Below, one piece after another: positions 45,373 to 56,214 of a DNA stretch of 64,000 nt. The stretch comes from Pseudomonas sp. LRP2-20. Lineage in GTDB: Bacteria; Pseudomonadota; Gammaproteobacteria; Pseudomonadales; Pseudomonadaceae. The notes beneath the pieces were generated by a model. It did not search any database. It was given only the letters and a program-made list of their open reading frames with translations, and was not told the origin of the DNA. Position numbers and translations under genes: made by a program. The stretch's first letter is position 1, and every line of letters begins with the position of its first letter. The stretch spans positions 4,904,001 through 4,968,000 of the forward strand of contig NZ_AP025944.1 in NCBI RefSeq assembly GCF_024349685.1, given 5' to 3'.

Positions 45373-46281
45373 ATGGACCGTCTCAACGCCATGCGCGTTT
45401 TCGTCACCGTCGTCGACCTGGGCAGCCAGTCGGCAGCGGCAGACCATCTGCAGCTGTCGCGGCCAGTGGTGTCGCGCTACCTGGCCGAGCTGGAGGACTG
45501 GGTCGGCGCACGGCTGATGCAGCGCACCACGCGCAAGCTCAGCCTGACCGCCGCCGGCCAGGAAACCCTGCCCCGCTGCCGCCAGCTGCTGGAGCTGGCC
45601 GGCGACCTGCAAGCCGCCGTGCAACAACCGCAAGATGCACCAAAGGGGGCCCTGCGCATCAGCGTGAGTACATCGTTTGGCCAGGCGCAGCTGGTGGATG
45701 CAGTGGCCGATTATGTGCGGCGCTACCCAGGCGTGAAGGTTGAACTGCAGATGCTCGATCGCACGGTCAACCTGGTGGATGAGCGCATCGACCTGGCAAT
45801 CCGCACCAGCAACGACCTGGACCCCAACCTGATCGCCAGGCGCCTGACCGTATGCCGCTCAGTGATCTGCGCCTCGCCCGCCTACCTGCGCGAGCACGGC
45901 ACACCGCAACGGGTCGAGGAACTGAGCCAGCACAACTGCCTGACCCATGCCTACTTCGGCCACAGCCTGTGGCATTTCGAGGTGGATGGCCAGCAGATCG
46001 CCGTGCCAGTGCAAGGCAACATCAGCGCCAACGAGGTCATGACACTGCAGAACGCGACGCTGGCAGCTGCCGGCATCGCCATGCTGCCGACCTACCAGGC
46101 GGCCATGGCCCTGCGCAGCGGCGCCCTGGTGCGCCTGCTACCGCAAGCGCGGCCACGGGAGCTGAGCCTGAACGCGGTATACACCTCGCGCAAGCATATG
46201 CCAGCGACCTTGCGCAGCATGCTGGATTTTCTGGTGCAACGGTTCAAGGACGAACCGGAGTGGGACCGAGACCTGTATTGA
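45373..46281 (+). CDS. LysR-family regulator
   Basis: 302 residues starting MDRLNAMRVFVTVVDLGSQS. HTH segment SAAADHLQLSRPVVSRYLAE; effector domain of the CrgA-like type (LDRTVNLVDERIDLAIRTSN). Divergent from the NAD(P)-binding protein gene, the expected target. Confidence 0.88.
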   Translation: MDRLNAMRVFVTVVDLGSQSAAADHLQLSRPVVSRYLAELEDWVGARLMQRTTRKLSLTAAGQETLPRCRQLLELAGDLQAAVQQPQDAPKGALRISVSTSFGQAQLVDAVADYVRRYPGVKVELQMLDRTVNLVDERIDLAIRTSNDLDPNLIARRLTVCRSVICASPAYLREHGTPQRVEELSQHNCLTHAYFGHSLWHFEVDGQQIAVPVQGNISANEVMTLQNATLAAAGIAMLPTYQAAMALRSGALVRLLPQARPRELSLNAVYTSRKHMPATLRSMLDFLVQRFKDEPEWDRDLY

Positions 46282-46326
46282 CTATGCTTACAGCATCACC
46301 TGTTGCAGTCACAGGAGGCGAGCACC

Positions 46327-46500
46327 ATGGGAATCAAGTCCAGAAGGGTCGCCCTGGTCATGGCCCTGACCGCAGTCGCAGCGCTGTATGGCTCGGCCTG
46401 CTGGCGCGCCGAGCTGCTACGCAGCCAGCCCAGTGCGGCCAACCGTTGCGAGCAGGAACACTGCGTGCCCCACACCGCAACCTTGAGTGCCGTCCGTTAG
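46327..46500 (+). CDS. Small membrane-anchored hypothetical protein
   Basis: 57 residues starting MGIKSRRVALVMALTAVAAL, preceded by a perfect AGGAGG. One N-terminal hydrophobic segment (signal anchor), then a short tail with two Cys (CEQEHC). Unknown function. It lies 45 bp after the LysR gene. Confidence 0.6.
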   Translation: MGIKSRRVALVMALTAVAALYGSACWRAELLRSQPSAANRCEQEHCVPHTATLSAVR

Positions 46501-46519
46501 TTGACCGGCGCCACGCCGA

Positions 46520-47389
46520 TCACTCCTCGACGCTCATGTACTCCTTGGCCCAGCGGATGTAGTCCTCAGGCTGGGTGTAGGTGTGCGAGAGCTCGGTGGC
46601 GCTGAGGTTCTCGGACTTGTTCTGCTGGCCGCGCTGCAGGCGCAGGCAATCGTAAGTGGCCTTGATCGCGGCGAAGTAAGCGGCATGGCCATCAACCACG
46701 ATACGCACGCCCAGGCGAGCGAGGCGTTCGTCGTCACGCAGGTTGGGGTTGGCGTAGGTCACCAGCATCAGCGGCACCGTCAGGTGCTCGGCAATCTGTT
46801 CCAGCTGCTCGAAATCCTTCACCCCGACCATGCAGATACCGTCGGCACCGGCCTTCTGGTAGCTCTGGGTGCGCACGATGATTTCCTCGGTGGTGAGCAC
46901 CCCTGCGTTGGTCCGGGCGATGATCGACAGCGACGAGTCGACGCGCGCTTCCAGGGCCGCACGAATCTTGCCTACGCCCTCCTCGACCGAGATCAGGTCG
47001 GTGGACTTGCGCCCGAACTGGGCGGGCAGCAGAGTGTCTTCGATGGTCAGCGCCGCCACGCCGGCGCGCTCCAGTTCGACGACCGTGCGCATCACGTTGA
47101 GCGCATTGCCATAACCATGGTCGGCATCGGCGAGCACCGGCAGTTGCGCCACGCGACCAATACGGGTGGCCTGCTCGACAAACTCACTCAAGGTGATCAG
47201 GGCGAAGTCGGGGGCGGCCAGCACCTGCAACGAAGCCACCGAACCGCCGAGGATGCCGACCTCAAAACCCAGGTCGGCAGCGATGCGTGCCGACATCGGG
47301 TCGAACACGGAGGCGGTGTGATAGCAGGAACCTGAAGCGAGCAGCTCGCGGAAGGCAAAACGCAGATCTTGATGGGAAGCCTTGGGCAT
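46520..47389 (-). CDS. Oxaloacetate decarboxylase (isocitrate lyase/PEP mutase family)
   Basis: 289 residues. Close in length and sequence to the PA4872-type Mg-dependent oxaloacetate decarboxylase, which makes pyruvate and CO2. Features: [20 protein letters not shown], the metal-binding DADHGYG motif, and [12 protein letters not shown]. It differs from PrpB by lacking the KKCGH loop. ATG chosen at 47389 because GGAG precedes it. Preceded by a 270-bp spacer without a gene. Confidence 0.85.
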   Translation of the reverse strand: MPKASHQDLRFAFRELLASGSCYHTASVFDPMSARIAADLGFEVGILGGSVASLQVLAAPDFALITLSEFVEQATRIGRVAQLPVLADADHGYGNALNVMRTVVELERAGVAALTIEDTLLPAQFGRKSTDLISVEEGVGKIRAALEARVDSSLSIIARTNAGVLTTEEIIVRTQSYQKAGADGICMVGVKDFEQLEQIAEHLTVPLMLVTYANPNLRDDERLARLGVRIVVDGHAAYFAAIKATYDCLRLQRGQQNKSENLSATELSHTYTQPEDYIRWAKEYMSVEE

Positions 47390-47740
47390 GATCACTCCGC
47401 TTATATATGTAGAAATTGAACGGTTGCTACCGACCCCTGAATCGGGTCTACCTGACCTGTTCCAACCGTCGCCATCTGGGCGGTCATGCTCGACATGCAG
47501 GCAGAGGAATAAAAGGTGTGGGAGACAGCGGCGTGCAGTGCTGCGACAAAATGCTGCACCAAGCTGGTGCAGGCCGCGGCGTACAGCCCCTGTGGCATAC
47601 CAACGATATCACGCAGCCATGCAGCGCTGGATGAATGCGCCAATGCCGATCTTGCATAGGCGATGCAGATAGTACATAGGGAGCTACCTAACCCGGGTTA
47701 CAATCGCGCTATTCGCGTCACCCTCAGACAAGGTACCCCC
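47390..47740. other. Spacer between divergent decarboxylase and DHA2 transporter genes
   Basis: About 350 bp with no convincing gene. Short open frames here lack ribosome binding sites and family resemblance. Presumably holds both promoters. Confidence 0.5.
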
Positions 47741-49192
47741 GTGACCGCCGCCCTGCCCCCGACCGTCCTGCGCAACGTGTTGACCGCCCTGATGCTGGCG
47801 ATCTTTCTCGGCGCCCTCGACCAGACCATCGTTGCCGTCTCCATGCCGGCCATCTCGGCCCAGTTCAACGACGTCGGCCTGCTGGCCTGGGTGATCTCCG
47901 GCTACATGGTGGCGATGACGGTGGCCGTGCCGATCTACGGCAAGCTCGGCGACCTGTATGGCCGCCGGCGCATGATCCTCACCGGCATCAGCCTGTTCAC
48001 CCTGGCCTCGATCGCCTGCGCCCTGGCCCAGGACATGCAGCAGCTGGTGATGGCGCGCGTGCTGCAAGGCATCGGTGCCGGCGGTATGGTGTCGGTGAGC
48101 CAGGCGATCATCGGCGACTTCGTGCCACCGCGTGAACGCGGCCGCTACCAGGGCTACTTCAGCAGCATGTACGCCGTGGCCAGCGTGGCCGGGCCAGTGC
48201 TCGGCGGCTGGCTGACCGAGTACCTGTCCTGGCGCTGGGTGTTCTGGATCAACCTGCCGCTGGGCCTGGTCGCGCTGTGGGCGATCCACCGCGCCCTGGC
48301 CGGCATGCCCGTGCAACGCCGTCAGGCCCGGGTCGATTACCTCGGCGCCGTGCTGCTGATCCTAGGCCTGGGCAGCTTGCTGCTGGGCATCACCCTGGTC
48401 GGCCAGGGCCAGCCCTGGACCGCGCCTGCCGTGCTGGCCTTGTTCGCCTGCGCAGCGCTTGGCCTGGCCTTGTTCATCGGCCATGAGCGGCGCTGCCAGG
48501 AACCGCTGCTGCCCATGGACCTGTTCGGCAACCGGGTTGCCGTGCTGTGCTGGGGGGTGATCTTCTTCGCCAGCTTCCAGTCGATCTCGCTGACCATGCT
48601 GATGCCGCTGCGCTACCAGGGCATCACCGGCGCCGGGGCCGACAGCGCCGCGCTGCACCTGCTGCCGTTGGCCATGGGGCTGCCCATGGGTGCCTTCACC
48701 GGTGGCCGCATGACCAGCCGCACCGGGCGCTTCAAGCCGCAAATTCTGGCAGGTGCGGTGCTGATGCCCGTGGCGATCTTCGCCATGGCCATCACCCCGC
48801 CGCAGTCCGGCGTGCTCAGTGCCGTGTTCATGCTGCTCACCGGTATTGCCTGCGGCCTGCAATTCCCGACCTCGCTGGTGGGTACGCAGAGCGCAGTGGC
48901 CAGCAAGGATATCGGCGTGGCCACCAGCACCACCAACCTGTTCCGTTCGCTGGGTGGAGCCATGGGCGTGGCGTGCATGTCCAGCCTGCTGCTGGCGCTG
49001 CTGCAACAGGGTGGTTTCGAGTTGCTGGGCAACCCACTGCTGGGGAGCTTGAAGGCGGGCGAGGCGGACCCAGACACACAGATGAGGCTGCTGGAGACCT
49101 TCCGTCACCTGCTGCTGGGCAGTGCTGCGATTGCGCTGCTGGGGTTGCTGGCGGCCGTGGCACTGCCGGACCGGCAATTGCGCGGCCGTTGA
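47741..49192 (+). CDS. DHA2 (EmrB/QacA) drug:H+ antiporter
   Basis: 483 residues, about 14 membrane segments. Motifs: LDQTIVAVSMPAISAQF (segment 1), the MFS loop GKLGDLYGRRRMILTG, and the antiporter motif SVAGPVLGGWLTEYLSW. The GTG at 47741 (AAGG upstream) is preferred over an ATG at 47663, whose extension is hydrophilic and unlike the family. Substrate unknown; close to, but not in, the ttg locus. Confidence 0.88.
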   Translation: MTAALPPTVLRNVLTALMLAIFLGALDQTIVAVSMPAISAQFNDVGLLAWVISGYMVAMTVAVPIYGKLGDLYGRRRMILTGISLFTLASIACALAQDMQQLVMARVLQGIGAGGMVSVSQAIIGDFVPPRERGRYQGYFSSMYAVASVAGPVLGGWLTEYLSWRWVFWINLPLGLVALWAIHRALAGMPVQRRQARVDYLGAVLLILGLGSLLLGITLVGQGQPWTAPAVLALFACAALGLALFIGHERRCQEPLLPMDLFGNRVAVLCWGVIFFASFQSISLTMLMPLRYQGITGAGADSAALHLLPLAMGLPMGAFTGGRMTSRTGRFKPQILAGAVLMPVAIFAMAITPPQSGVLSAVFMLLTGIACGLQFPTSLVGTQSAVASKDIGVATSTTNLFRSLGGAMGVACMSSLLLALLQQGGFELLGNPLLGSLKAGEADPDTQMRLLETFRHLLLGSAAIALLGLLAAVALPDRQLRGR

Positions 49193-49269
49193 CGGCTGCG
49201 CTTGCCGGCAGGCGTTAATGCTTGGTTAATACACAAGGGAAACACTTCCTCACAATCCTTAACAAAGTG

Positions 49270-49902
49270 TCATTTGCGCAGCGCAGGGCTCAAGCGCAGC
49301 ATATCCAGCCCTGTGTCGACCCATTTTTCCGCGTCGCGCAGCAGATCGAAACTGTCAGGCAGCAGCAACCAGCGCCCGATCAGGCCATCGACATAGGCGA
49401 ACAAAGCCACAGCCGCTCGTTCTATATCGATATCCGCAGGTAGCTGACCGCGGCGCACGGCATTGGCGAAGGCCAGCTTGATGCCCACATGGCAATCCAG
49501 CACCGCACCTTGGCGCTGCTGGCGAATTTCACACATGTCATCGGTGAACTCGCACTTGTGATGCAAGATTTCATTGATACGCCGGGTACGGGCGTCGAGC
49601 ACCAGCTCGTTGAGCACCTGCAGCAACAGCTTGCGCATGCAGCCGAGCGGGTCCAGTTCGTCTTCGCTTTCACTGGCCCGCGCCAGGTGGTCATGGGTTT
49701 CATGCAGGCTGTCGAGCAGCGCCTGTACCAGTTCCGCCTTGTTGTTGAAATGCCAGTAGATCGCGCCCCGGGTCACGCCCGCCAGCTCGGCGATGTCGGC
49801 CAGCGTGGTGCGCGCAACCCCGCGCTTGTAGAAGGCCTTCTCCGCTGCCTCGATGATCTGGGCGCGGGTCTCCTGGGCTTCTTCTTTTGTTCGACGGACC
49901 AT
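49270..49902 (-). CDS. ttgR: TetR-family repressor TtgR
   Basis: Represses ttgABC and itself; released by flavonoids, chloramphenicol and other hydrophobic compounds. It has 210 residues. The TetR HTH ([20 protein letters not shown]) is at about residues 35-54, and the C-terminal ligand domain includes [20 protein letters not shown]. Divergent from ttgA with its operator in between. Confidence 0.95.
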   Translation of the reverse strand: MVRRTKEEAQETRAQIIEAAEKAFYKRGVARTTLADIAELAGVTRGAIYWHFNNKAELVQALLDSLHETHDHLARASESEDELDPLGCMRKLLLQVLNELVLDARTRRINEILHHKCEFTDDMCEIRQQRQGAVLDCHVGIKLAFANAVRRGQLPADIDIERAAVALFAYVDGLIGRWLLLPDSFDLLRDAEKWVDTGLDMLRLSPALRK

Positions 49903-50029
49903 GGCAGTGCAACCTCATCTGGGCCCGCTGCGCTGCGCAGCCGGGGAAAAACGCCGGGGTCACCTCTGCAGGGTGCCTCCCGAATGGGCTAATCGAGGGC
50001 TGTGGTAGTAGCCAAGTACTACCCAGCGG

Positions 50030-50059
50030 TATTTACAAACAACCGTGAATGTAAGTATA
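50030..50059. promoter_or_regulatory. TtgR operator overlapping the ttgR/ttgABC promoters
   Basis: TATTTACAAACAACC-G-TGAATGTAAGTATA, an imperfect inverted repeat, nearly identical to the published P. putida TtgR operator as I recall it. Lies about 100 bp upstream of ttgA. Confidence 0.9.
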
Positions 50060-50157
50060 TTCGTTAGTAAGCTATTTATCCACCGGATAGTTTTTTTCTG
50101 ACAAGACTCTTCCATTACTCTTGAGCGTCTCCCTGCTCTTGCGACCCGAGGATCCTC

Positions 50158-51312
50158 ATGCAATTCAAGCCAGCCGTTACCGCTCTGGTTTCCGCCGTCG
50201 CCCTGGCAACCCTGCTAAGTGGCTGTAAGAAAGAAGAAGCCGCGCCCGCAGCGCAGGCTCCTCTGGTCGGCGTCGTCACCTTGCAGCCACAGTCCTTCAC
50301 CCTGACCTCGGAACTACCGGGGCGCACCAGCGCCTACCGCGTTGCCGAAGTGCGCCCGCAGGTCAACGGCATCATCCTCAAGCGCCTGTTCAAGGAAGGC
50401 AGCGAGGTCAAGGAAGGCCAGCAGCTGTACCAGATCGACCCAGCCGTGTACGAAGCCAACCTGGCCAATGCCCAGGCCAACCTGCAGTCGACCAAGTCGC
50501 TGGCCGAGCGCTACAAGCAGCTGGTCAACGAACAGGCGGTATCGAAACAGGAATACGACGATGCCAGTGCCAAACGATTGCAGGCCGAAGCTTCGCTGAA
50601 AAGCGCGCAGATCGACCTGCGTTACACCAAGGTCCTGGCACCGATCAGCGGCCGTATCGGGCGCTCTTCGGTCACCGAGGGCGCGTTGGTGAACAATGGC
50701 CAGACCAACGCCATGGCCACCATCCAGCAGCTCGACCCGATCTACGTCGACGTCACCCAGTCCACCGCCGAACTGCTCAAGCTGCGCCGTGACCTGGAAA
50801 GCGGCCAGCTGCAGAAGGCCGGCGACAACGCCGCCTCGGTGCAGCTGGTACTGGAAGACGGCAGCCTGTTCAAGCAGGAAGGTCGCCTCGAATTCTCCGA
50901 AGTCTCGGTCGACGAGACCACCGGCTCGGTGACCCTGCGCGCGCTCTTCCCCAACCCCGACCACACCCTGCTGCCAGGCATGTTCGTGCATGCGCGGCTC
51001 AAGGCCGGGGTCAACGCCAACGCCATCCTGGCCCCTCAGCAGGGCGTGACCCGCGACCTCAAGGGCGCGCCGACCGCGCTGGTGGTCAACCAGGAGAACA
51101 AGGTCGAACTGCGCCAGCTCAAGGCCAGCCGCACCCTGGGCAGCGACTGGCTGATCGAGGAAGGCTTGAACCCGGGCGACCGCCTGATCACCGAAGGCCT
51201 GCAATACGTACGCCCAGGCGTCGAGGTCAAGGTCAGCGACGCCACCAACGTCAAGAAGCCGGGCAGCCCTGATCAGGCCAACGCGGCCAAAGCAGACGCC
51301 AAAGCGGAGTAA
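50158..51312 (+). CDS. ttgA: RND efflux periplasmic adaptor TtgA
   Basis: Membrane fusion protein of the TtgABC pump (solvents, antibiotics, flavonoids). 384 residues with a lipoprotein signal (LLSGCKK). Lipoyl/barrel-sandwich halves flank an alpha-hairpin (about residues 95-165). The C-terminal QGVTRDLKGAPTALVV region is typical of MexA/AcrA. ttgB follows after 3 bp. Confidence 0.95.
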   Translation: MQFKPAVTALVSAVALATLLSGCKKEEAAPAAQAPLVGVVTLQPQSFTLTSELPGRTSAYRVAEVRPQVNGIILKRLFKEGSEVKEGQQLYQIDPAVYEANLANAQANLQSTKSLAERYKQLVNEQAVSKQEYDDASAKRLQAEASLKSAQIDLRYTKVLAPISGRIGRSSVTEGALVNNGQTNAMATIQQLDPIYVDVTQSTAELLKLRRDLESGQLQKAGDNAASVQLVLEDGSLFKQEGRLEFSEVSVDETTGSVTLRALFPNPDHTLLPGMFVHARLKAGVNANAILAPQQGVTRDLKGAPTALVVNQENKVELRQLKASRTLGSDWLIEEGLNPGDRLITEGLQYVRPGVEVKVSDATNVKKPGSPDQANAAKADAKAE

Positions 51313-51315
51313 ACC

Positions 51316-54300
51316 ATGTCGAAGTTCTTTATCGATCGCCCGATCTTCGCCTGGGTGATCGCCTTGGTGATCATGCTGGTCGGCGCCTTGTCGATCCTGA
51401 AGCTGCCGATCAACCAGTACCCGAGCATCGCGCCGCCGGCCATCGCCATCGCCGTGACCTACCCGGGCGCCTCGGCGCAGACCGTGCAGGACACCGTGGT
51501 GCAGGTCATCGAGCAGCAGCTCAACGGTATCGACAACCTGCGTTATGTGTCGTCGGAAAGTAACTCCGACGGCAGCATGACCATTACCGCCACCTTCGAA
51601 CAGGGCACCAACCCTGACACCGCCCAGGTCCAGGTGCAGAACAAGCTCAACCTGGCCACCCCGCTGCTGCCGCAGGAAGTGCAGCAGCAAGGTATCCGCG
51701 TCACCAAGGCAGTGAAGAACTTCCTGCTGGTGATCGGACTGGTGTCCGAAGACGGCAGCATGACCAAGGACGACCTGGCCAACTACATCGTCTCCAACAT
51801 GCAGGACCCGATTTCGCGGACTGCCGGCGTGGGTGACTTCCAGGTGTTCGGTGCACAGTACGCCATGCGTATCTGGCTCGATCCGGCCAAGCTGAACAAG
51901 TTCCAGCTGACCCCGGTCGACGTCAAGACCGCAGTTGCCGCGCAGAACGTGCAGGTGTCCTCCGGCCAGCTTGGCGGCTTGCCTGCCATGCCTGGCACCC
52001 AGCTGAACGCCACCATCATCGGCAAGACCCGCCTGCAGACCGCCGAGCAGTTCGAGAAGATCCTGCTCAAGGTCAACAACGACGGTTCGCAGGTGCGTCT
52101 GGGTGATGTTGCCCAGGTAGGCCTGGGCGGTGAAAACTACGCGGTCAGCGCTCAGTTCAACGGCAAGCCGGCTTCCGGCCTTGCGGTAAAACTGGCCACC
52201 GGCGCCAACGCCCTGGACACCGCCAAGGCCCTGCGCAAGACCATTTCCGACCTTGAACCGTTCTTCCCGCCTGGGGTGAAAGCGGTGTTCCCGTATGACA
52301 CCACCCCGGTGGTCACCGAATCGATCAGCGGCGTGATCCACACCTTGATCGAAGCCGTGGTCCTGGTGTTCCTGGTGATGTACCTGTTCCTGCAGAACTT
52401 CCGCGCCACCATCATCACCACCATGACCGTACCGGTGGTGTTGCTGGGTACCTTCGGCATCCTTGCCGCCGCGGGCTTCAGCATCAACACCCTGACCATG
52501 TTCGCCATGGTCCTGGCCATCGGCTTGCTGGTGGACGACGCCATCGTCGTGGTGGAGAACGTCGAGCGGGTGATGTCCGAGGAAGGCCTGCCGCCCAAGG
52601 AGGCGACCAAGCGCTCCATGGAGCAGATCCAGGGCGCCCTGGTGGGTATCGCCCTGGTGCTGTCGGCGGTACTGCTGCCCATGGCGTTCTTCGGTGGTTC
52701 CACCGGCGTGATCTACCGGCAGTTCTCCATCACCATCGTTTCGGCAATGGGCCTCTCGGTCCTGGTAGCGCTGATCTTCACCCCGGCCTTGTGCGCAACC
52801 ATGCTCAAGCCGCTGAAGAAAGGCGAGCACCACACCGCCAAAGGTGGCTTCTTCGGCTGGTTCAACCGCAACTTCGACCGCAGCGTCAACGGCTACGAGC
52901 GCAGCGTGGGCGGCATCCTGCGCAACAAGGTGCCGTTCCTGCTGGCCTATGCCCTGATCGTGGTCGGCATGATCTGGCTGTTCGCCCGCATCCCTACCGC
53001 GTTCCTGCCTGAAGAAGACCAGGGCGTACTGTTCGCCCAGGTGCAGACCCCGGCCGGCTCCAGTGCCGAGCGCACCCAGGTGGTGGTCGACCAGATGCGC
53101 GAGTACCTGCTCAAGGATGAATCTGACACCGTTTCGTCGGTGTTCACCGTCAACGGCTTCAACTTCGCCGGCCGCGGCCAGAGCTCGGGCATGGCGTTCA
53201 TCATGCTCAAACCCTGGGATGAACGCTCCAAGGAAAACAGCGTGTTCGCCCTGGCCCAGCGTGCCCAGCAGCACTTCTTCACCTTCCGTGACGCGATGGT
53301 GTTCGCCTTCGCTCCACCGGCAGTACTCGAGCTGGGTAACGCCACCGGCTTCGACGTGTTCCTCCAGGACCGCGGCGGTGTCGGCCACGCCAAGCTGATG
53401 GAAGCGCGCAACCAGTTCCTGGCCAAGGCCGCGCAGAGCAAGATCCTCAGCGCTGTGCGCCCGAACGGCCTGAACGATGAACCGCAGTACCAGCTGACCA
53501 TCGATGACGAACGTGCCAGCGCCCTGGGCGTGACCATCGCCGACATCAACAACACCCTGTCGATTGCCCTGGGTGCCAGCTACGTCAACGACTTCATCGA
53601 CCGTGGCCGGGTCAAGAAGGTGTACATCCAGGGTGAACCCAACTCGCGGATGAGCCCGGAAGACCTGCAGAAGTGGTACGTGCGCAACGGCGCCGGCGAG
53701 ATGGTACCGTTCTCCTCCTTCGCCAAGGGCGAGTGGACCTACGGTTCGCCGAAGCTGTCGCGTTACAACGGCGTCGAAGCGATGGAAATCCTCGGTGCGC
53801 CAGCGCCAGGCTACAGTACCGGTGAGGCCATGGCCGAAGTCGAGCGCATCGCTGGCGAACTGCCAGCAGGTATCGGCTACTCCTGGACTGGCATGTCCTA
53901 CGAGGAAAAGCTCTCCGGCTCGCAGATGCCGGCGCTGTTCGCCCTTTCGGTACTGTTCGTGTTCCTCTGCCTGGCAGCGCTGTACGAGAGCTGGTCGATC
54001 CCGATCGCCGTCGTGCTGGTCGTCCCACTGGGTATCATCGGTGCTCTGATCGCCACCAGCCTGCGCGGGCTGTCCAACGACGTGTACTTCCTGGTCGGCC
54101 TGTTGACCACCATCGGCCTGGCGGCGAAGAACGCGATCCTGATCGTCGAGTTCGCCAAGGAACTGCACGAGCAGGGCCGCAGCCTGTACGACTCGGCCAT
54201 CGAGGCGTGCCGCATGCGTCTGCGCCCGATCATCATGACCTCGCTGGCGTTCATCCTCGGCGTGGTACCGTTGACCATCGCCAGCGGCGCCGGCGCCGGC

Positions 54301-54468
54301 AGCCAGCACGCCATCGGCACCGGTGTGATCGGCGGCATGATCAGTGCGACCGTACTGGCAATCTTCTGGGTACCGCTATTCTTCGTCGCAGTGTCGTCGC
54401 TGTTCGGCAGCAAAGAGCCGGAAAAACACGACTCCCCTGAAACTCCACGTTATGAGGCTGGGCAATGA
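51316..54468 (+). CDS. ttgB: RND efflux transporter TtgB
   Basis: Proton-driven inner-membrane pump, 1050 residues, HAE1 type. N-terminus [20 protein letters not shown]. The proton-relay pair is in [18 protein letters not shown] (about D407/D408). Two large periplasmic loops and 12 membrane segments; [18 protein letters not shown] matches the family signature. Its stop overlaps the ttgC start by 4 bp (ATGA). Confidence 0.97.
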   Translation: MSKFFIDRPIFAWVIALVIMLVGALSILKLPINQYPSIAPPAIAIAVTYPGASAQTVQDTVVQVIEQQLNGIDNLRYVSSESNSDGSMTITATFEQGTNPDTAQVQVQNKLNLATPLLPQEVQQQGIRVTKAVKNFLLVIGLVSEDGSMTKDDLANYIVSNMQDPISRTAGVGDFQVFGAQYAMRIWLDPAKLNKFQLTPVDVKTAVAAQNVQVSSGQLGGLPAMPGTQLNATIIGKTRLQTAEQFEKILLKVNNDGSQVRLGDVAQVGLGGENYAVSAQFNGKPASGLAVKLATGANALDTAKALRKTISDLEPFFPPGVKAVFPYDTTPVVTESISGVIHTLIEAVVLVFLVMYLFLQNFRATIITTMTVPVVLLGTFGILAAAGFSINTLTMFAMVLAIGLLVDDAIVVVENVERVMSEEGLPPKEATKRSMEQIQGALVGIALVLSAVLLPMAFFGGSTGVIYRQFSITIVSAMGLSVLVALIFTPALCATMLKPLKKGEHHTAKGGFFGWFNRNFDRSVNGYERSVGGILRNKVPFLLAYALIVVGMIWLFARIPTAFLPEEDQGVLFAQVQTPAGSSAERTQVVVDQMREYLLKDESDTVSSVFTVNGFNFAGRGQSSGMAFIMLKPWDERSKENSVFALAQRAQQHFFTFRDAMVFAFAPPAVLELGNATGFDVFLQDRGGVGHAKLMEARNQFLAKAAQSKILSAVRPNGLNDEPQYQLTIDDERASALGVTIADINNTLSIALGASYVNDFIDRGRVKKVYIQGEPNSRMSPEDLQKWYVRNGAGEMVPFSSFAKGEWTYGSPKLSRYNGVEAMEILGAPAPGYSTGEAMAEVERIAGELPAGIGYSWTGMSYEEKLSGSQMPALFALSVLFVFLCLAALYESWSIPIAVVLVVPLGIIGALIATSLRGLSNDVYFLVGLLTTIGLAAKNAILIVEFAKELHEQGRSLYDSAIEACRMRLRPIIMTSLAFILGVVPLTIASGAGAGSQHAIGTGVIGGMISATVLAIFWVPLFFVAVSSLFGSKEPEKHDSPETPRYEAGQ

Positions 54469-55919
54469 CCAAGTCTTTATTGTCCCTGGCGGTAACCGCT
54501 TTCATTCTCGGCGGCTGCTCGCTGATCCCTGACTACCAGACCCCGGAATCGCCGGTGGCTGCGCAGTGGCCGCAAGGCCCTGCGTACTCGCCGACCCAGT
54601 CGGCCGAGGTGGCCGCCGCCGAACAGGGCTGGCGCCAGTTCTTCCATGACCCGGCACTGCAGCAGTTGATCCAGACCTCGCTGGTGAACAACCGCGACCT
54701 GCGTGTGGCAGCGTTGAACATCGACGCCTACCGCGCCCAGTACCGCATCCAGCGCGCCGACCTGTTCCCGGCAGTTTCGGCTACCGGCAGCGGCAGCCGC
54801 CAGCGCGTGCCGGCGAACATGTCGACCAGCGGTGAGTCCAGCATCACCAGCCAGTACTCGGCCACCCTGGGCGTCAGTGCCTATGAGCTGGACCTGTTCG
54901 GCCGCGTGCGCAGCCTGACCGAGCAGGCCCTGGAAACCTACCTGTCCAGCGAGCAGGCGCGCCGTTCCACGCAGATTGCCCTGGTAGCCAGCGTGGCCAA
55001 CGCCTACTACACTTGGCAGGCCGACCAGGCGCTGTTCAAGCTGACCGAAGAGACGCTCAAGACCTACGAGGAAAGCTACAACCTGACCCGTCGCAGCAAC
55101 GAAGTCGGTGTGGCTTCGGCGCTCGACGTCAGCCAGTCGCGCACCGCCGTGGAAGGTGCACGGGTCAAGTACTCGCAGTACCAGCGCCTGGTCGCCCAGG
55201 ACGTCAACAGCCTGACCGTGCTGCTGGGCACCGGCATTCCGGCCGACCTGGCCAAGCCACTGGAGCTCAATGCCGACCAGCTGGCCGAGGTACCGGCCGG
55301 CCTGCCGTCCGAGATCCTTCAGCGTCGCCCGGACATCCAGGAAGCCGAGCACCTGCTCAAGGCTGCCAATGCCAACATCGGTGCTGCCCGTGCAGCGTTC
55401 TTCCCGAGCATCAGCCTGACGGCCAATGCCGGCAGCCTGAGCCCCGACATGGGCCACTTGTTCGCAGGCGGCCAGGGCACCTGGCTGTTCCAGCCGCAGA
55501 TCAACCTGCCGATCTTCAACGCCGGCAGCCTGAAGGCCAGCCTGGACTACTCGAAGATCCAGAAGGACATCAACGTCGCCAAGTACGAAAAGACCATCCA
55601 GACCGCCTTCCAGGAAGTCTCCGATGGCCTGGCGGCGCGCAAGACCTTCGAAGAGCAGCTGCAGGCGCAACGCGACCTGGTGCAGGCGAACCAGGACTAC
55701 TACCGCCTGGCCGAACGCCGCTACCGCATCGGTATCGACAGCAACCTGACGTTCCTCGATGCCCAGCGCAACCTGTACTCGTCCCAGCAGTCACTGATCA
55801 CCGACCGCCTCTCGCAGCTGACCAGCGAGGTCAACCTGTACAAGGCACTCGGCGGTGGCTGGTACGAGCAGACTGGCCAGGCCAATCAGCAAGCCTCGGT
55901 GGACACACCGAAGAGCTGA
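54465..55919 (+). CDS. ttgC: Outer-membrane efflux channel TtgC
   Basis: TolC-like lipoprotein channel (OprM family), 484 residues. Lipobox [11 protein letters not shown] near residue 18. Two OEP repeats with long helices, including [20 protein letters not shown], a hallmark of the family. Last gene of the ttgABC operon, followed by a terminator. Confidence 0.96.
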   Translation: MTKSLLSLAVTAFILGGCSLIPDYQTPESPVAAQWPQGPAYSPTQSAEVAAAEQGWRQFFHDPALQQLIQTSLVNNRDLRVAALNIDAYRAQYRIQRADLFPAVSATGSGSRQRVPANMSTSGESSITSQYSATLGVSAYELDLFGRVRSLTEQALETYLSSEQARRSTQIALVASVANAYYTWQADQALFKLTEETLKTYEESYNLTRRSNEVGVASALDVSQSRTAVEGARVKYSQYQRLVAQDVNSLTVLLGTGIPADLAKPLELNADQLAEVPAGLPSEILQRRPDIQEAEHLLKAANANIGAARAAFFPSISLTANAGSLSPDMGHLFAGGQGTWLFQPQINLPIFNAGSLKASLDYSKIQKDINVAKYEKTIQTAFQEVSDGLAARKTFEEQLQAQRDLVQANQDYYRLAERRYRIGIDSNLTFLDAQRNLYSSQQSLITDRLSQLTSEVNLYKALGGGWYEQTGQANQQASVDTPKS

Positions 55920-55937
55920 TCGACCCGCAACAGCAAC

Positions 55938-55967
55938 AAGCCCAGCCTCGCGCTGGGCTTTTTGTTT
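55938..55967 (+). terminator. Terminator of ttgABC
   Basis: AAGCCCAG with CTGGGCTT stem followed by TTTGTTT, about 20 bp after ttgC. Confidence 0.9.
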
Positions 55968-55972
55968 GTCGA

Positions 55973-56030
55973 TTGCCTGCACCGGCCTCTTCGCGGCGGT
56001 TCGACGCCTCGAAGAGGCCGGTGCAGGCAA
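55973..56030. repeat. REP-derived inverted repeat
   Basis: TTGCCTGCACCGGCCTCTTCG and its exact complement face each other around a short GC loop, a tight head-to-head REP arrangement just after the ttgABC terminator. Confidence 0.88.
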
Positions 56031-56214
56031 ATAATTAACTAGGCGTTACATAGCGTTCGATTATCGCCCAAAACCGTTTGCGGCGAATTGCCTCACCCCC
56101 GCCCAGCCCCGCAACATCCCCCACGCAACGCTGCACAAGTTGATCAAAAGACCACGCCTGCAGGCCGCACCCTGCTGCGTAGGTTCGACCATAAAAACAA
56201 GAGATCCACGACAG

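Noticed and set aside
47401..47672. Several 60-95 codon frames in the decarboxylase/DHA2 spacer
   Set aside because: Frames on all strands overlap one another, have no ribosome binding sites and no familiar motifs.
50314..54309. A 1331-codon open frame on the reverse strand across ttgA/ttgB
   Set aside because: Exact antisense of ttgAB in a GC-rich genome; composition is a His/Gln/Gly/Val-rich shadow, with no ribosome binding site or family resemblance.
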